A DNA stretch of 5,059 bases, taken from contig CAIVKT010000506.1 in the NCBI GenBank assembly GCA_903906615.1, positions 1 to 5,059 on the forward strand, written 5' to 3'. The notes under the pieces were generated by a model. It searched no databases and was not told the DNA's origin. It saw only the letters and a program-made list of their open reading frames with translations. Positions 1 through 5,059 of the stretch are shown here, one piece after another; position 1 is the stretch's first letter; every line of letters begins with the position of its first letter. The stretch comes from an uncultured Bacteroidota bacterium (GTDB lineage: Bacteria > Bacteroidota > Bacteroidia > Chitinophagales > Chitinophagaceae). Both the position numbers and the translations under genes were made by a program.

Positions 1-648
1 CAGCAGGAAGATGGCTTTGTTGCCAAACCACGGTACGGGCGGGCTGAGCATGAAGAAGCAAGTCTGTTTGATGCCCTGCTCTATTGCTTTCGCGAGATTG
101 AGGGTTTTGGGTGTGCTGATGATGTTGTACATGAAGCCCTTTGGCTCGGGTGTGCCTTTTGCAAAGCGGGATTTTATGAGGTCGGCGGGGGCTATGAGTG
201 CAGACTCTTCTATTATCGGGTCGCTGATGAGGTACTGATCGCCTTGCTTACCATAGGCGACATAGTTGTGGGCATTGAAGTGAAAACGGAATGCTTCGGG
301 CAGGTAGGGCAGGTAGAACACGCTGCCGAGCATGCCTGTAGGCTTGCCAGCGGCGAGGGCATCATCGAGGGCTTTCATGCCTTTTGCGGGATCGCTGAAC
401 TTCTGGGTTTGTATTTTTATATCCAACTGCCGTGCTACCCGCTTGAAGATGGCGCCGGGCCATATGCGGTAGGTAGTGCCGGGGATGCCTGCTATTTTAA
501 GAAAGGGCAGGTGGCCGAAGAACAGCCCCGCACCTATGCCAAAGGCCATAGGCTCGCTGATGTCTATACCTTCGTGGCGCAGGAGGTTGGCGGTAACACC
601 GCTCTCGCAATGGGCGTGCTGGTAGTGCTGAAATGCTTGGTCGCTCAT
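1..648 (-). CDS. BtrH-like cysteine acyltransferase/peptidase-fold protein, C-terminus cut by window edge
   Basis: The gene starts at ATG 648 and stays open for 216 codons to position 1, so the 3' end is missing. It resembles the BtrH N-terminal domain family. BtrH of butirosin biosynthesis moves an acyl side chain from an acyl carrier protein to an aminoglycoside through a papain-like cysteine fold. Seen here: HAHCESG at residues 11-17 with likely nucleophile Cys14, the family-like stretch EPMAFGIGAGLFFGHL at 32-47, then HNYVAYG at 127-133 (His127) and ISDP at 141-144 (Asp143), giving a plausible Cys-His-Asp triad. There is no signal peptide, so it should be cytoplasmic. Its start overlaps the stop of the upstream gene by four bases (ATGA), which suggests translational coupling. 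In Bacteroidota such genes often sit in natural-product clusters; its substrate cannot be read from this sequence. Family assignment is fairly sure, reaction is not. Confidence 0.82.
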   Translation of the reverse strand, partial: MSDQAFQHYQHAHCESGVTANLLRHEGIDISEPMAFGIGAGLFFGHLPFLKIAGIPGTTYRIWPGAIFKRVARQLDIKIQTQKFSDPAKGMKALDDALAAGKPTGMLGSVFYLPYLPEAFRFHFNAHNYVAYGKQGDQYLISDPIIEESALIAPADLIKSRFAKGTPEPKGFMYNIISTPKTLNLAKAIEQGIKQTCFFMLSPPVPWFGNKAIFLL

Positions 649-1070
649 TGGTGGTTCTCCTTCTTGTCTTGTCCGAAGTGGGTGAGCTTATCGGTAGTGA
701 TGTTGAATAAACGGGCGTATTCATCGAGCATGGACGGCTCCAACTCATTGAATACAGAGGGCTTGAAGTGTCGTTTGATCTGCCATTCCCATTTCTCCAT
801 GTATTTTGCGAGAAGTGTAATGTCCATGAGGTTCTTCTGCATGTAGTAGGGGATGGGGCTAAGTTCGCCTGCCAGCACCTGAGCCTCGGTCTTGGCCAGT
901 TCTTCATCAATATCGTCCCATGCCTGCTTAGTGGCAAAGTTCTCGGCTTCCCATCCGGCAGAGTTCACGCCGGTGTATTTGCCGTCTTTGTCTACCGCAT
1001 ACATGAGTTTTTTTAGTTTTTCGCCCTCTTTAAAATTCCTTTGGTCTTGTGGAACTTCATCTACGTTCAT
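645..1070 (-). CDS. Conserved-looking hypothetical protein, 141 aa, with helix-turn-helix-like C-terminal region
   Basis: I do not recognise a named family. The reading frame could begin at GTG 1076, but ATG 1070 two codons later is the more likely start, giving 141 residues beginning MNVDEVPQD. There is no signal peptide or membrane segment; the protein is charged and should be cytoplasmic. The N-terminal half holds LKKLMYAVDKDGKYTGV and a GWEAEN motif, followed by an acidic helix (about 49-66). Residues 84-124 align in length and hydrophobic pattern with Cro/C1-type helix-turn-helix domains: ITLLAKYMEKWEWQIKRH resembles helices 2-3 and LDEYARLFNI the closing helix. This is a pattern judgement only. 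The gene follows the EEP lipoprotein gene by 26 bases and overlaps the BtrH-like gene by four, so it is probably co-transcribed. It could be a regulator or an accessory protein for the BtrH-like enzyme. Confidence 0.8.
   Translation of the reverse strand: MNVDEVPQDQRNFKEGEKLKKLMYAVDKDGKYTGVNSAGWEAENFATKQAWDDIDEELAKTEAQVLAGELSPIPYYMQKNLMDITLLAKYMEKWEWQIKRHFKPSVFNELEPSMLDEYARLFNITTDKLTHFGQDKKENHQ
657..662 (-). promoter_or_regulatory. Shine-Dalgarno-like AAGGAG before the BtrH-like gene
   Basis: The minus strand reads AAGGAG eight bases before ATG 648, inside the last codons of the upstream gene. It supports ATG 648 as the start. Strong Shine-Dalgarno sites are uncommon in Bacteroidota, and the other genes here lack one, so this match may be partly chance. 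Confidence 0.45.
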
Positions 1071-1096
1071 TATCACGTGGTTTATACTGTTCTGAA

Positions 1097-2125
1097 TTAT
1101 CTGGCAAGATAAAGAATTACGGGGAAATGGTCGCTGTAGCCGTTGATCCAGTGGGTGCCTACAAAAGAGCGTTTAGGCTCACCCTCGTGGCCTTTGTATT
1201 TGTCTATGATGAAATCGGGTTTGAATATCTCGGCTTTATCGTAGTGCAGCTTGTGGTTCTTGTTTTGCAGGAAGGAGCCGGAGATGATGACCTGGTCGAA
1301 GAGGTTCCAACTATGTCGGTACTCTTCGGTGCCTGTGCCGCTGTTGTATATCTCTGTAAATGGATCGTACAAGCCTGTAGGAGCGACATCGTTTTTGTTT
1401 GCTTTGGCACCGAGTACGTTTACCACGCTGTTGTCGGTAGGGTTGTCGTTGAGGTCGCCCATTACAATTGCCTTTGCGTTGGGGTCATTCTTCATGATGG
1501 CATCTATGGCATCCTTGTTCACTTTGGCCGCAATAGCGCGCTTGGGGCCGCTCTCTTGTTCGCCACCGAGGCGGGAGGGCCAGTGGTTGACGAATACATG
1601 CACGGTATCGCCATTGAGGATGCCGCAGACATGCAGCACATCGCGGGTAATAGATTTGCCGCTCACGCCGGTGAGGTCTACATGCAATGGCTCGGCTTTA
1701 AGTACGCGGAACTGTGCCGGGTTGTATATCATGGCTACATTGATGCCCCTTGGGTCGGGCCCCTGGAACCATTCGTATTTGTAGCGGCGTTTGGCGATCT
1801 CGGGCTGCTGTGTGAGGTCGTGTAGCACGGTAGTATTTTCCACCTCGGCCATGCCTACGAGGGCCGGGCCATCCTGGCCGGGCATGTTCTGTATCACTGT
1901 GGCTATGTTGTGCAGCTTCTGCTCGTATATCTTTTGGGTGTAGTGGTACTTGCCCTCCGGGGTAAATTCTTCATCGTTCTTTGCGGGGTCGTGTACGGTG
2001 TCGAAGAAGTTCTCGCAATTGTAGAAGGCTATGGTAATATCATTGTCCTGCGCTTTTTGCGCACAGCCTGAAAGGCTTGTGGCGCACGCCAGCAGGAGTA
2101 GTATGAGCGACTTGTTGATCAGCAT
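1097..2125 (-). CDS. Secreted lipoprotein of the endonuclease/exonuclease/phosphatase (EEP) family
   Basis: This 342-residue protein has a lipoprotein signal: a hydrophobic stretch from about residue 6 to 16, then the lipobox LSGC with Cys21 as the lipidated residue. The rest is one EEP domain in the order expected: FYNCENFFD (34-42, Asn37), GMAEVEN (91-97, metal-binding Glu94), NHWPSRLGG (180-188, His181), VMGDLNDNP (221-229, Asp224 and Asn226), FDQVI (276-280) and YSDHFPV (330-336, Asp332 and His333). All key residues are present, so it should be an active Mg2+-dependent phosphodiesterase or phosphatase, probably a nuclease resembling bacterial predicted extracellular nucleases. EEP enzymes also cleave phospholipids and inositol phosphates, so the substrate is open. 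It lies outside the cytoplasm, anchored to the inner or outer membrane; no clear acidic surface-export signal follows Cys21. It is the first gene of the leftward operon. Confidence 0.92.
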   Translation of the reverse strand: MLINKSLILLLLACATSLSGCAQKAQDNDITIAFYNCENFFDTVHDPAKNDEEFTPEGKYHYTQKIYEQKLHNIATVIQNMPGQDGPALVGMAEVENTTVLHDLTQQPEIAKRRYKYEWFQGPDPRGINVAMIYNPAQFRVLKAEPLHVDLTGVSGKSITRDVLHVCGILNGDTVHVFVNHWPSRLGGEQESGPKRAIAAKVNKDAIDAIMKNDPNAKAIVMGDLNDNPTDNSVVNVLGAKANKNDVAPTGLYDPFTEIYNSGTGTEEYRHSWNLFDQVIISGSFLQNKNHKLHYDKAEIFKPDFIIDKYKGHEGEPKRSFVGTHWINGYSDHFPVILYLAR

Positions 2126-2147
2126 GAATATAAATTTACGTTAACCG

Positions 2148-2178
2148 GTTGTTTTTCTTTTGCTTTTCACTAATTTTC
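2148..2178 (+). promoter_or_regulatory. Possible promoter for the DinB-family gene
   Basis: GTTG at 2148-2151 and TAATTTTC at 2171-2178 are 19 bases apart, each with one mismatch to the Bacteroidota consensus (TTTG and TAnnTTTG). Transcription would begin some 10 bases before ATG 2195. Overlapping its -33 part is an 8-bp palindrome AACCGGTT at 2143-2150, which might be a regulator site or chance. Confidence 0.3.
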
Positions 2179-2179
2179 A

Positions 2180-2210
2180 CAAAAATAGAAAGCTATGTCT
2201 ATCAATCAAT
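2180..2210 (-). promoter_or_regulatory. Possible Bacteroidota-type promoter for the leftward operon
   Basis: The minus strand reads TATTTTTG at 2187-2180, a full match to the Bacteroidota -7 consensus TAnnTTTG. ATTG at 2210-2207 lies 19 bases upstream, as expected for the -33 element (TTTG, one mismatch). Transcription would begin about 50 bases before ATG 2125. The -33 part lies inside the first codons of the divergent DinB gene. The region is AT-rich, so a chance match is possible. Confidence 0.4.
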
Positions 2211-2725
2211 CTTTTATTATGGAGCTGCAACATGAGGCAGCCAACACGCACAAGATACTGGAGCGTATACCAACAGAAAAAAATGACTGGAAGCCCCATG
2301 ATAAGTCTATGAAGCTGGGCAACCTGGTAACGCATATCAGTGACCTGCCCACGTGGATCACCATGATCATGACCACAGATGAGCTGGACCTGGCCAGTAT
2401 GAACTACAAGCCGGTCATAGCCACAACCACCGCGCAGATAACGGAGACTTTTGATAAGAACGTGAAAGGCGCTTTGGCTGCGCTGGAAAATGGCAGTGAT
2501 GAAGATTTTGGCAAGTTGTGGACCCTGCGCAGGGGCGATCATGTGATCGTGGCTATGCCTAAGGCGGCAGTATTGCGCTCTATGGTATTGAGCCACCAGT
2601 ACCACCACCGCGGGCAGCTTACCGTGTACCTGCGCCTGCTGGATGTGCCTGTACCTGGCCTCTATGGCCCAAGCGCGGATGATATAATGGCTATGGCAGC
2701 GGCTAAGGAAGCTGTGGGTAATTAA
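2195..2725 (+). CDS. DinB-family metalloprotein (DinB/YfiT-like four-helix fold)
   Basis: This 176-residue cytoplasmic protein has the layout of the DinB superfamily: a helical bundle with three histidines that bind a divalent metal. The first helix carries FIMELQHEAANTHKILERIP (7-26). His47 in NLVTHISDLPTW (43-54) is the first metal ligand, and His134 and His138 in LSHQYHHRGQL (132-142) are the other two, in the typical HxxxHRGQ pattern. The tail VPVPGLYGPSAD (151-162) is also usual for the family. The length fits. Members include thiol-dependent transferases (bacillithiol or mycothiol) and many uncharacterised proteins; the actual reaction here is unknown. ATG 2195 is chosen because the family's first helix begins straight after it and an A-rich stretch precedes it. 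It is transcribed alone, divergently from the EEP operon, with an inverted repeat nine bases after its stop. Confidence 0.9.
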   Translation: MSINQSFIMELQHEAANTHKILERIPTEKNDWKPHDKSMKLGNLVTHISDLPTWITMIMTTDELDLASMNYKPVIATTTAQITETFDKNVKGALAALENGSDEDFGKLWTLRRGDHVIVAMPKAAVLRSMVLSHQYHHRGQLTVYLRLLDVPVPGLYGPSADDIMAMAAAKEAVGN

Positions 2726-2733
2726 TTATGCTT

Positions 2734-2797
2734 TTTATATGAAGTATCTGCGACAATGGTTGCAGATACTTCATATAAATGATGATGGTGTTGTTTT
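2734..2797 (+). terminator. Perfect 18-bp inverted repeat, probable terminator of the DinB-family gene
   Basis: TTTATATGAAGTATCTGC (2734-2751) is exactly the reverse complement of 2762-2779, with a 10-base loop. It begins nine bases after the DinB stop, where a terminator is expected, and TTGTTTT follows at 2791-2797. The stem is AT-rich (5 of 18 G or C) and the T-run is weak and lies 11 bases past the stem, so this is not a textbook intrinsic terminator. It may instead protect the mRNA 3' end. Confidence 0.55.
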
Positions 2798-2819
2798 ATC
2801 TATTTAATTGTTATTTTTA
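2790..2819 (+). promoter_or_regulatory. Weak possible promoter before the tiny lipoprotein gene
   Basis: GTTG at 2790-2793 and TATTTTTA at 2812-2819 are 18 bases apart and each differ at one position from the Bacteroidota -33/-7 consensus. The putative start site would lie about 15 bases before ATG 2838. The surrounding DNA is very AT-rich, so the match carries little weight, but a promoter between the inverted repeat and ATG 2838 would be needed if the repeat terminates. Confidence 0.25.
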
Positions 2820-2837
2820 ATCCCAAATTAATATCCA

Positions 2838-2963
2838 ATGAAATTCAGGATCATCACTATACTCGCCCTGCTGGTAATTGTTACAGAAATGAGCAGTTGC
2901 TCGCGCCACCAGTACCCGGGACAATACCACCAGGATAACAGGGGCCGCGCACGCTTCTATTAA
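2838..2963 (+). CDS. Tiny candidate lipoprotein, 41 aa
   Basis: A short reading frame from ATG 2838 to TAA 2961-2963 encodes 41 residues. It begins with a positive n-region (MKFR), a hydrophobic core IITILALLVIVT (5-16), and a lipobox-like MSSC with Cys21. The predicted mature peptide would be about 21 residues, starting CSRHQYPGQY and ending RGRARFY, rich in Arg, His, Gln and Tyr and clearly basic. Very small lipoproteins of this type are common but mostly unannotated in Bacteroidota. Met at the lipobox -3 position is not ideal (Leu is usual), so processing is not certain. The gene follows the inverted repeat and ends nine bases before the end of the convergent receptor gene. Function unknown. 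The well-formed signal sequence and AT-rich leader make it more likely real than chance. Confidence 0.6.
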   Translation: MKFRIITILALLVIVTEMSSCSRHQYPGQYHQDNRGRARFY

Positions 2964-2972
2964 TTTCCGATC

Positions 2973-4901
2973 TTAGAGGATACCTATCCTGAAGCCCATG
3001 AGCCAGTTGATACCTGGCATGGGTCGGAAGGCTACGACCTGGTATTGCTCGTTCCATATATTATTGCACTGGCCGGATAACTGTAAAGAATGATGCCCAA
3101 TAGTTGTGGAGTACATCAATTGGACATTGCCAGTTTGATAAGGCAGTATGTATTCCGATTCATCTACTGTGGTGAACCTGTAGCCCGTGTAGGTGTGGTT
3201 GTAGTTGAATGAAAAACGTTTGTAGTCGAAACCTATATTGGCCTGGCCGCTGTAGCGTGGCGTGTAGGGTAGCTGCTTGCCTATGCTGCCATCGTTGTAC
3301 ACATAGCTGGAAACTGTAGTGGCGAGTATATAAGAGGTGTTGATGCCGATATGCAAGCGCCACTTACCGATGGCATATGCTATGGTGTTCTCTGTCTCCA
3401 CGCCACGGCTGTGTACTTCTGATACATTGTGTGGCGTCCATATAGAGCCGCCGAGCCAGATGATCCAGTCGTGTATATCGCGATTGAAAACTGATAGGTC
3501 ATGGTAGATGGCGAAGCGGCCTGCGTTAAATTTCACAGTGTAGCCGCCATCTTCATTCCAGCCTTGTTCGGGTTTCAGATCGGGATTGCCGCCCGGGGAG
3601 TAGTATAGCTCGTTGAGCGTGGGTGTGCGGTAAGTACGCTGGGCGTTGGCACGAACAGACAGCCAATTGGTAATTGCATAAGCAGCATCGGCACCGGGCA
3701 GAAAGATGCCTTTATCATTGATGGTTTCGCTACGGGCATTCAATGCTATATCCAGCCGGTTGTGGAATTCTTTGAGGTCGTATGCTGCTGCAAGCGCCAC
3801 CCTGTCTTGCTCTTTGGTTTGGTTTTGCACCTGCATCCATGTTATTTGTACGGGCATAAAGAGCAGTAACTGTCCGTATTGGTGTAGTTGTGCCTTCCAG
3901 CCTATCTCCTGGTAGTATTGGTAAGCGGTGTTGTAGGTGGACAGCAATACGTCCTCATCGCGGTAATGCGAATTGTCTTGTATAAAGGATGATTTGGCGT
4001 ACCACTTGCTATTGGTGTTCTGCTTCGTCCAGTCGAGCAACAAACGCAGGGAGCCATCTGTTTCGTGCTGTTCGGACGATGGCGCGAAGAGGGCGGGGGG
4101 TATCTGCCGGTCGTACTGCTGATACCATGCGGATAGGCTAATGACGTTTTGTGTGCTGATCTTGTAAGCAGCCTGTACCATGGCCGCATCGCTTTTCAGC
4201 GCGCTGTTGGGCATGTTTGTTTTTGCGCCTGCTTCATTGGTATAGGGGAAGTTGTTTTGCGCTGTTTGGGCAAATATATTGGCGGAAAAATACCAGCGCT
4301 TACCCGATATGCTGCCTTTTATGTTGCCTATGTACTGGCTGAAGCTGCCGAGGCCGCCGCCGAACGAGAGGTCTCGTTTGCCGGAGTCAAATACCGGTGT
4401 TTCGTTCTCTAATAGCAATGCGCCACCTACGTTGCCGCTGCCCCAGAGGGCTGATGAGCCGCCATAGACCACGTTGACCTTATTCATGAACACGACCGGC
4501 AGGGTAGAGACATCTGCAATGCCGATGGCGGCGTTGCTGATGGGTACGCCATTCCAAAGCACGGCAGACTGGGCGGAGGAAGATCCCCGGAAGTTGAGTG
4601 TAGAGAGGCCGTTGAAGCCATAGGATTTTACGAATACGGGCACCTGTTGGGCGAGGAGGCTGGCCATACTTTGCAGTTGGTATTGGCGGAGGGTGGCGCT
4701 GTCTATTGTTGTTATTTTCTGCCCGGGGGCGAAATCGTTGAGGCGTGTGTCGGCGGATATTTTGTGTTTGGTTTTTATGTTGACCTCTTTGAGGGTGGAG
4801 TCGGGTGTGTTTTGGGCGAGGAGGGAGGTGGGTAGTGTAAATAGCAGTAGTGATAGCAAAAATGCGTGGAGTAGATTTTTTATGTAATGGTTGTTGTACA
4901 T
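2973..4901 (-). CDS. TonB-dependent outer-membrane receptor, short BtuB-like type
   Basis: Read from ATG 4901 the product has 642 residues. Start choice: the frame is open to TTG 4940 and has an ATG at 4922, but only ATG 4901 gives a standard signal peptide (MYNNHYIKN, then hydrophobic LLHAFLLSLLLFTLP, cleavage near SLLA-Q at about residue 29). After it, a possible TonB-box region STLKEVNIKT (35-44) leads into the plug domain (about 62-167), with LNFRGSSSAQSAVLWNG (102-118) and GGSSALWGSGNVGG (147-160). The barrel includes YRTPTLNELYYSPGG and NPDLKPEQGWNE (424-450), typical of these receptors, and ends NIWNEQYQVVAFRPMPG...GIL. The C-terminal residue is Leu, not the usual aromatic. There is no N-terminal carboxypeptidase-like domain and no SusD partner, which argues against a glycan system. 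Length and the C-terminal PMPG motif resemble cobalamin or siderophore receptors; the ligand is unproven. Confidence 0.93.
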   Translation of the reverse strand: MYNNHYIKNLLHAFLLSLLLFTLPTSLLAQNTPDSTLKEVNIKTKHKISADTRLNDFAPGQKITTIDSATLRQYQLQSMASLLAQQVPVFVKSYGFNGLSTLNFRGSSSAQSAVLWNGVPISNAAIGIADVSTLPVVFMNKVNVVYGGSSALWGSGNVGGALLLENETPVFDSGKRDLSFGGGLGSFSQYIGNIKGSISGKRWYFSANIFAQTAQNNFPYTNEAGAKTNMPNSALKSDAAMVQAAYKISTQNVISLSAWYQQYDRQIPPALFAPSSEQHETDGSLRLLLDWTKQNTNSKWYAKSSFIQDNSHYRDEDVLLSTYNTAYQYYQEIGWKAQLHQYGQLLLFMPVQITWMQVQNQTKEQDRVALAAAYDLKEFHNRLDIALNARSETINDKGIFLPGADAAYAITNWLSVRANAQRTYRTPTLNELYYSPGGNPDLKPEQGWNEDGGYTVKFNAGRFAIYHDLSVFNRDIHDWIIWLGGSIWTPHNVSEVHSRGVETENTIAYAIGKWRLHIGINTSYILATTVSSYVYNDGSIGKQLPYTPRYSGQANIGFDYKRFSFNYNHTYTGYRFTTVDESEYILPYQTGNVQLMYSTTIGHHSLQLSGQCNNIWNEQYQVVAFRPMPGINWLMGFRIGIL

Positions 4902-4935
4902 GTTTCTATTTTCTATATCCATTGGGCGATTGGTG

Positions 4936-5059
4936 TTCAACCCTATCAGGGTTGGATCTTTGTTGTATTGTGCCGAGGGCTGCGCCCCCGGTTATTATTG
5001 TTTAGCCCTTTCAGGGATTTGTGTTTCGTTCTCACGCGATTCGATGGGCGTTGCCCACC
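4936..5059. repeat. Array of four short GC hairpins, continuing past the right edge
   Basis: Four compact inverted repeats with three-base loops follow one another: CAACCCT/AGGGTTG (4938-4954, loop ATC), CCGAGGGC/GCCCCCGG (4973-4991, loop TGC, one A-C mismatch), CCCT/AGGG (5006-5016, loop TTC) and TGGGC/GCCCA (5045-5057, loop GTT). Their centres are 36, 29 and 40 bases apart. The first and third share the core CCCTnTCAGGG; the second and fourth are GC-rich stems of the GGGC...GCCC type. No open coding frame of note crosses it. I recall similar hairpin strings between genes in Bacteroidota genomes, possibly like the REP elements spread by RAYT transposases, but this cannot be shown from one copy. 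The array lies directly upstream of the receptor gene and may shape its leader transcript. Confidence 0.65.

Noticed and set aside
244..846. Open frame of 200 codons on the plus strand
   Set aside because: It is antisense to the BtrH-like gene, which has family motifs and a coupled start; the plus-strand translation looks non-biological.
497..937. Open frame of 146 codons on the minus strand
   Set aside because: It overlaps the BtrH-like gene and the 141-aa gene in another frame, and its translation is rich in Arg, Pro and Ser without any family pattern, so it is a shadow.
1049..1825. Open frame of 258 codons on the plus strand
   Set aside because: It lies antisense to the EEP lipoprotein gene, whose catalytic motifs are all intact; the antisense translation shows no domain.
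2973..4901. SusC-type glycan importer
   Set aside because: The protein is far shorter than SusC proteins (usually about 1000 residues), lacks the N-terminal carboxypeptidase-like domain and has no SusD gene next to it on the downstream side.
4945..4952. Minus-strand TAGGGTTG as a -7 box for the receptor gene
   Set aside because: It differs from TAnnTTTG at one position, has no TTG-type element at the proper distance upstream, and is explained by the hairpin.
4902..5059. Cobalamin riboswitch upstream of the BtuB-like receptor
   Set aside because: The minus strand shows no B12-box-like GCCACTG and no long multi-stem leader, only short hairpins of the repeat array. A riboswitch further right cannot be excluded but would be unusually distant.
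4936..5059. CRISPR array
   Set aside because: The units are imperfect hairpins of differing sequence with uneven spacing; there are no identical direct repeats with unique spacers and no cas genes.

Overview
The window looks like chromosomal DNA of a Bacteroidota bacterium, most likely of the Chitinophagaceae/Sphingobacteriia type. The grounds are a short TonB-dependent receptor with an 'LLAQ' signal-peptide end, a secreted lipoprotein of the endonuclease/exonuclease/phosphatase (EEP) family, weak Shine-Dalgarno sequences at most starts, possible TTTG/TAnnTTTG-type promoters, and an array of short GC hairpins of a kind I associate with this phylum. No rRNA, tRNA, CRISPR array, transposase or integrase is visible.

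Left part (1-2125, minus strand): three genes read leftward as a probable operon. First is an EEP-family lipoprotein (1097-2125). After 26 bases comes a 141-residue protein of unknown function whose C-terminal part resembles a Cro/C1-type helix-turn-helix (645-1070). Its stop overlaps the start of a BtrH-like cysteine acyltransferase (648 to beyond position 1) by four bases. The BtrH-like gene is cut by the window edge; its first 216 codons are open. BtrH-like genes in Bacteroidota often lie in secondary-metabolite clusters, including, as I recall, dialkylresorcinol/flexirubin clusters, so the DNA left of this window may hold biosynthetic or transport genes. That is inference.

Middle (2126-2963): a 69-base divergent intergenic region holds two possible promoters facing each other. 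A DinB-fold metalloprotein (2195-2725, plus) follows, then a perfect 18-bp inverted repeat that may end its transcript, then a 41-residue candidate lipoprotein (2838-2963, plus).

Right part (2973-5059): a TonB-dependent outer-membrane receptor (2973-4901, minus) converges on the tiny lipoprotein gene with a 9-base gap. Its best start is ATG at 4901, not the TTG at 4940, which lies inside a hairpin. Upstream, 4936-5059 is an array of four short hairpins that continues past the window edge. No cobalamin riboswitch is visible there, so the receptor's substrate is open.

Most genes are recognisable families. The least explained elements are the 141-residue protein coupled to the BtrH-like enzyme, the hairpin array and the tiny lipoprotein.
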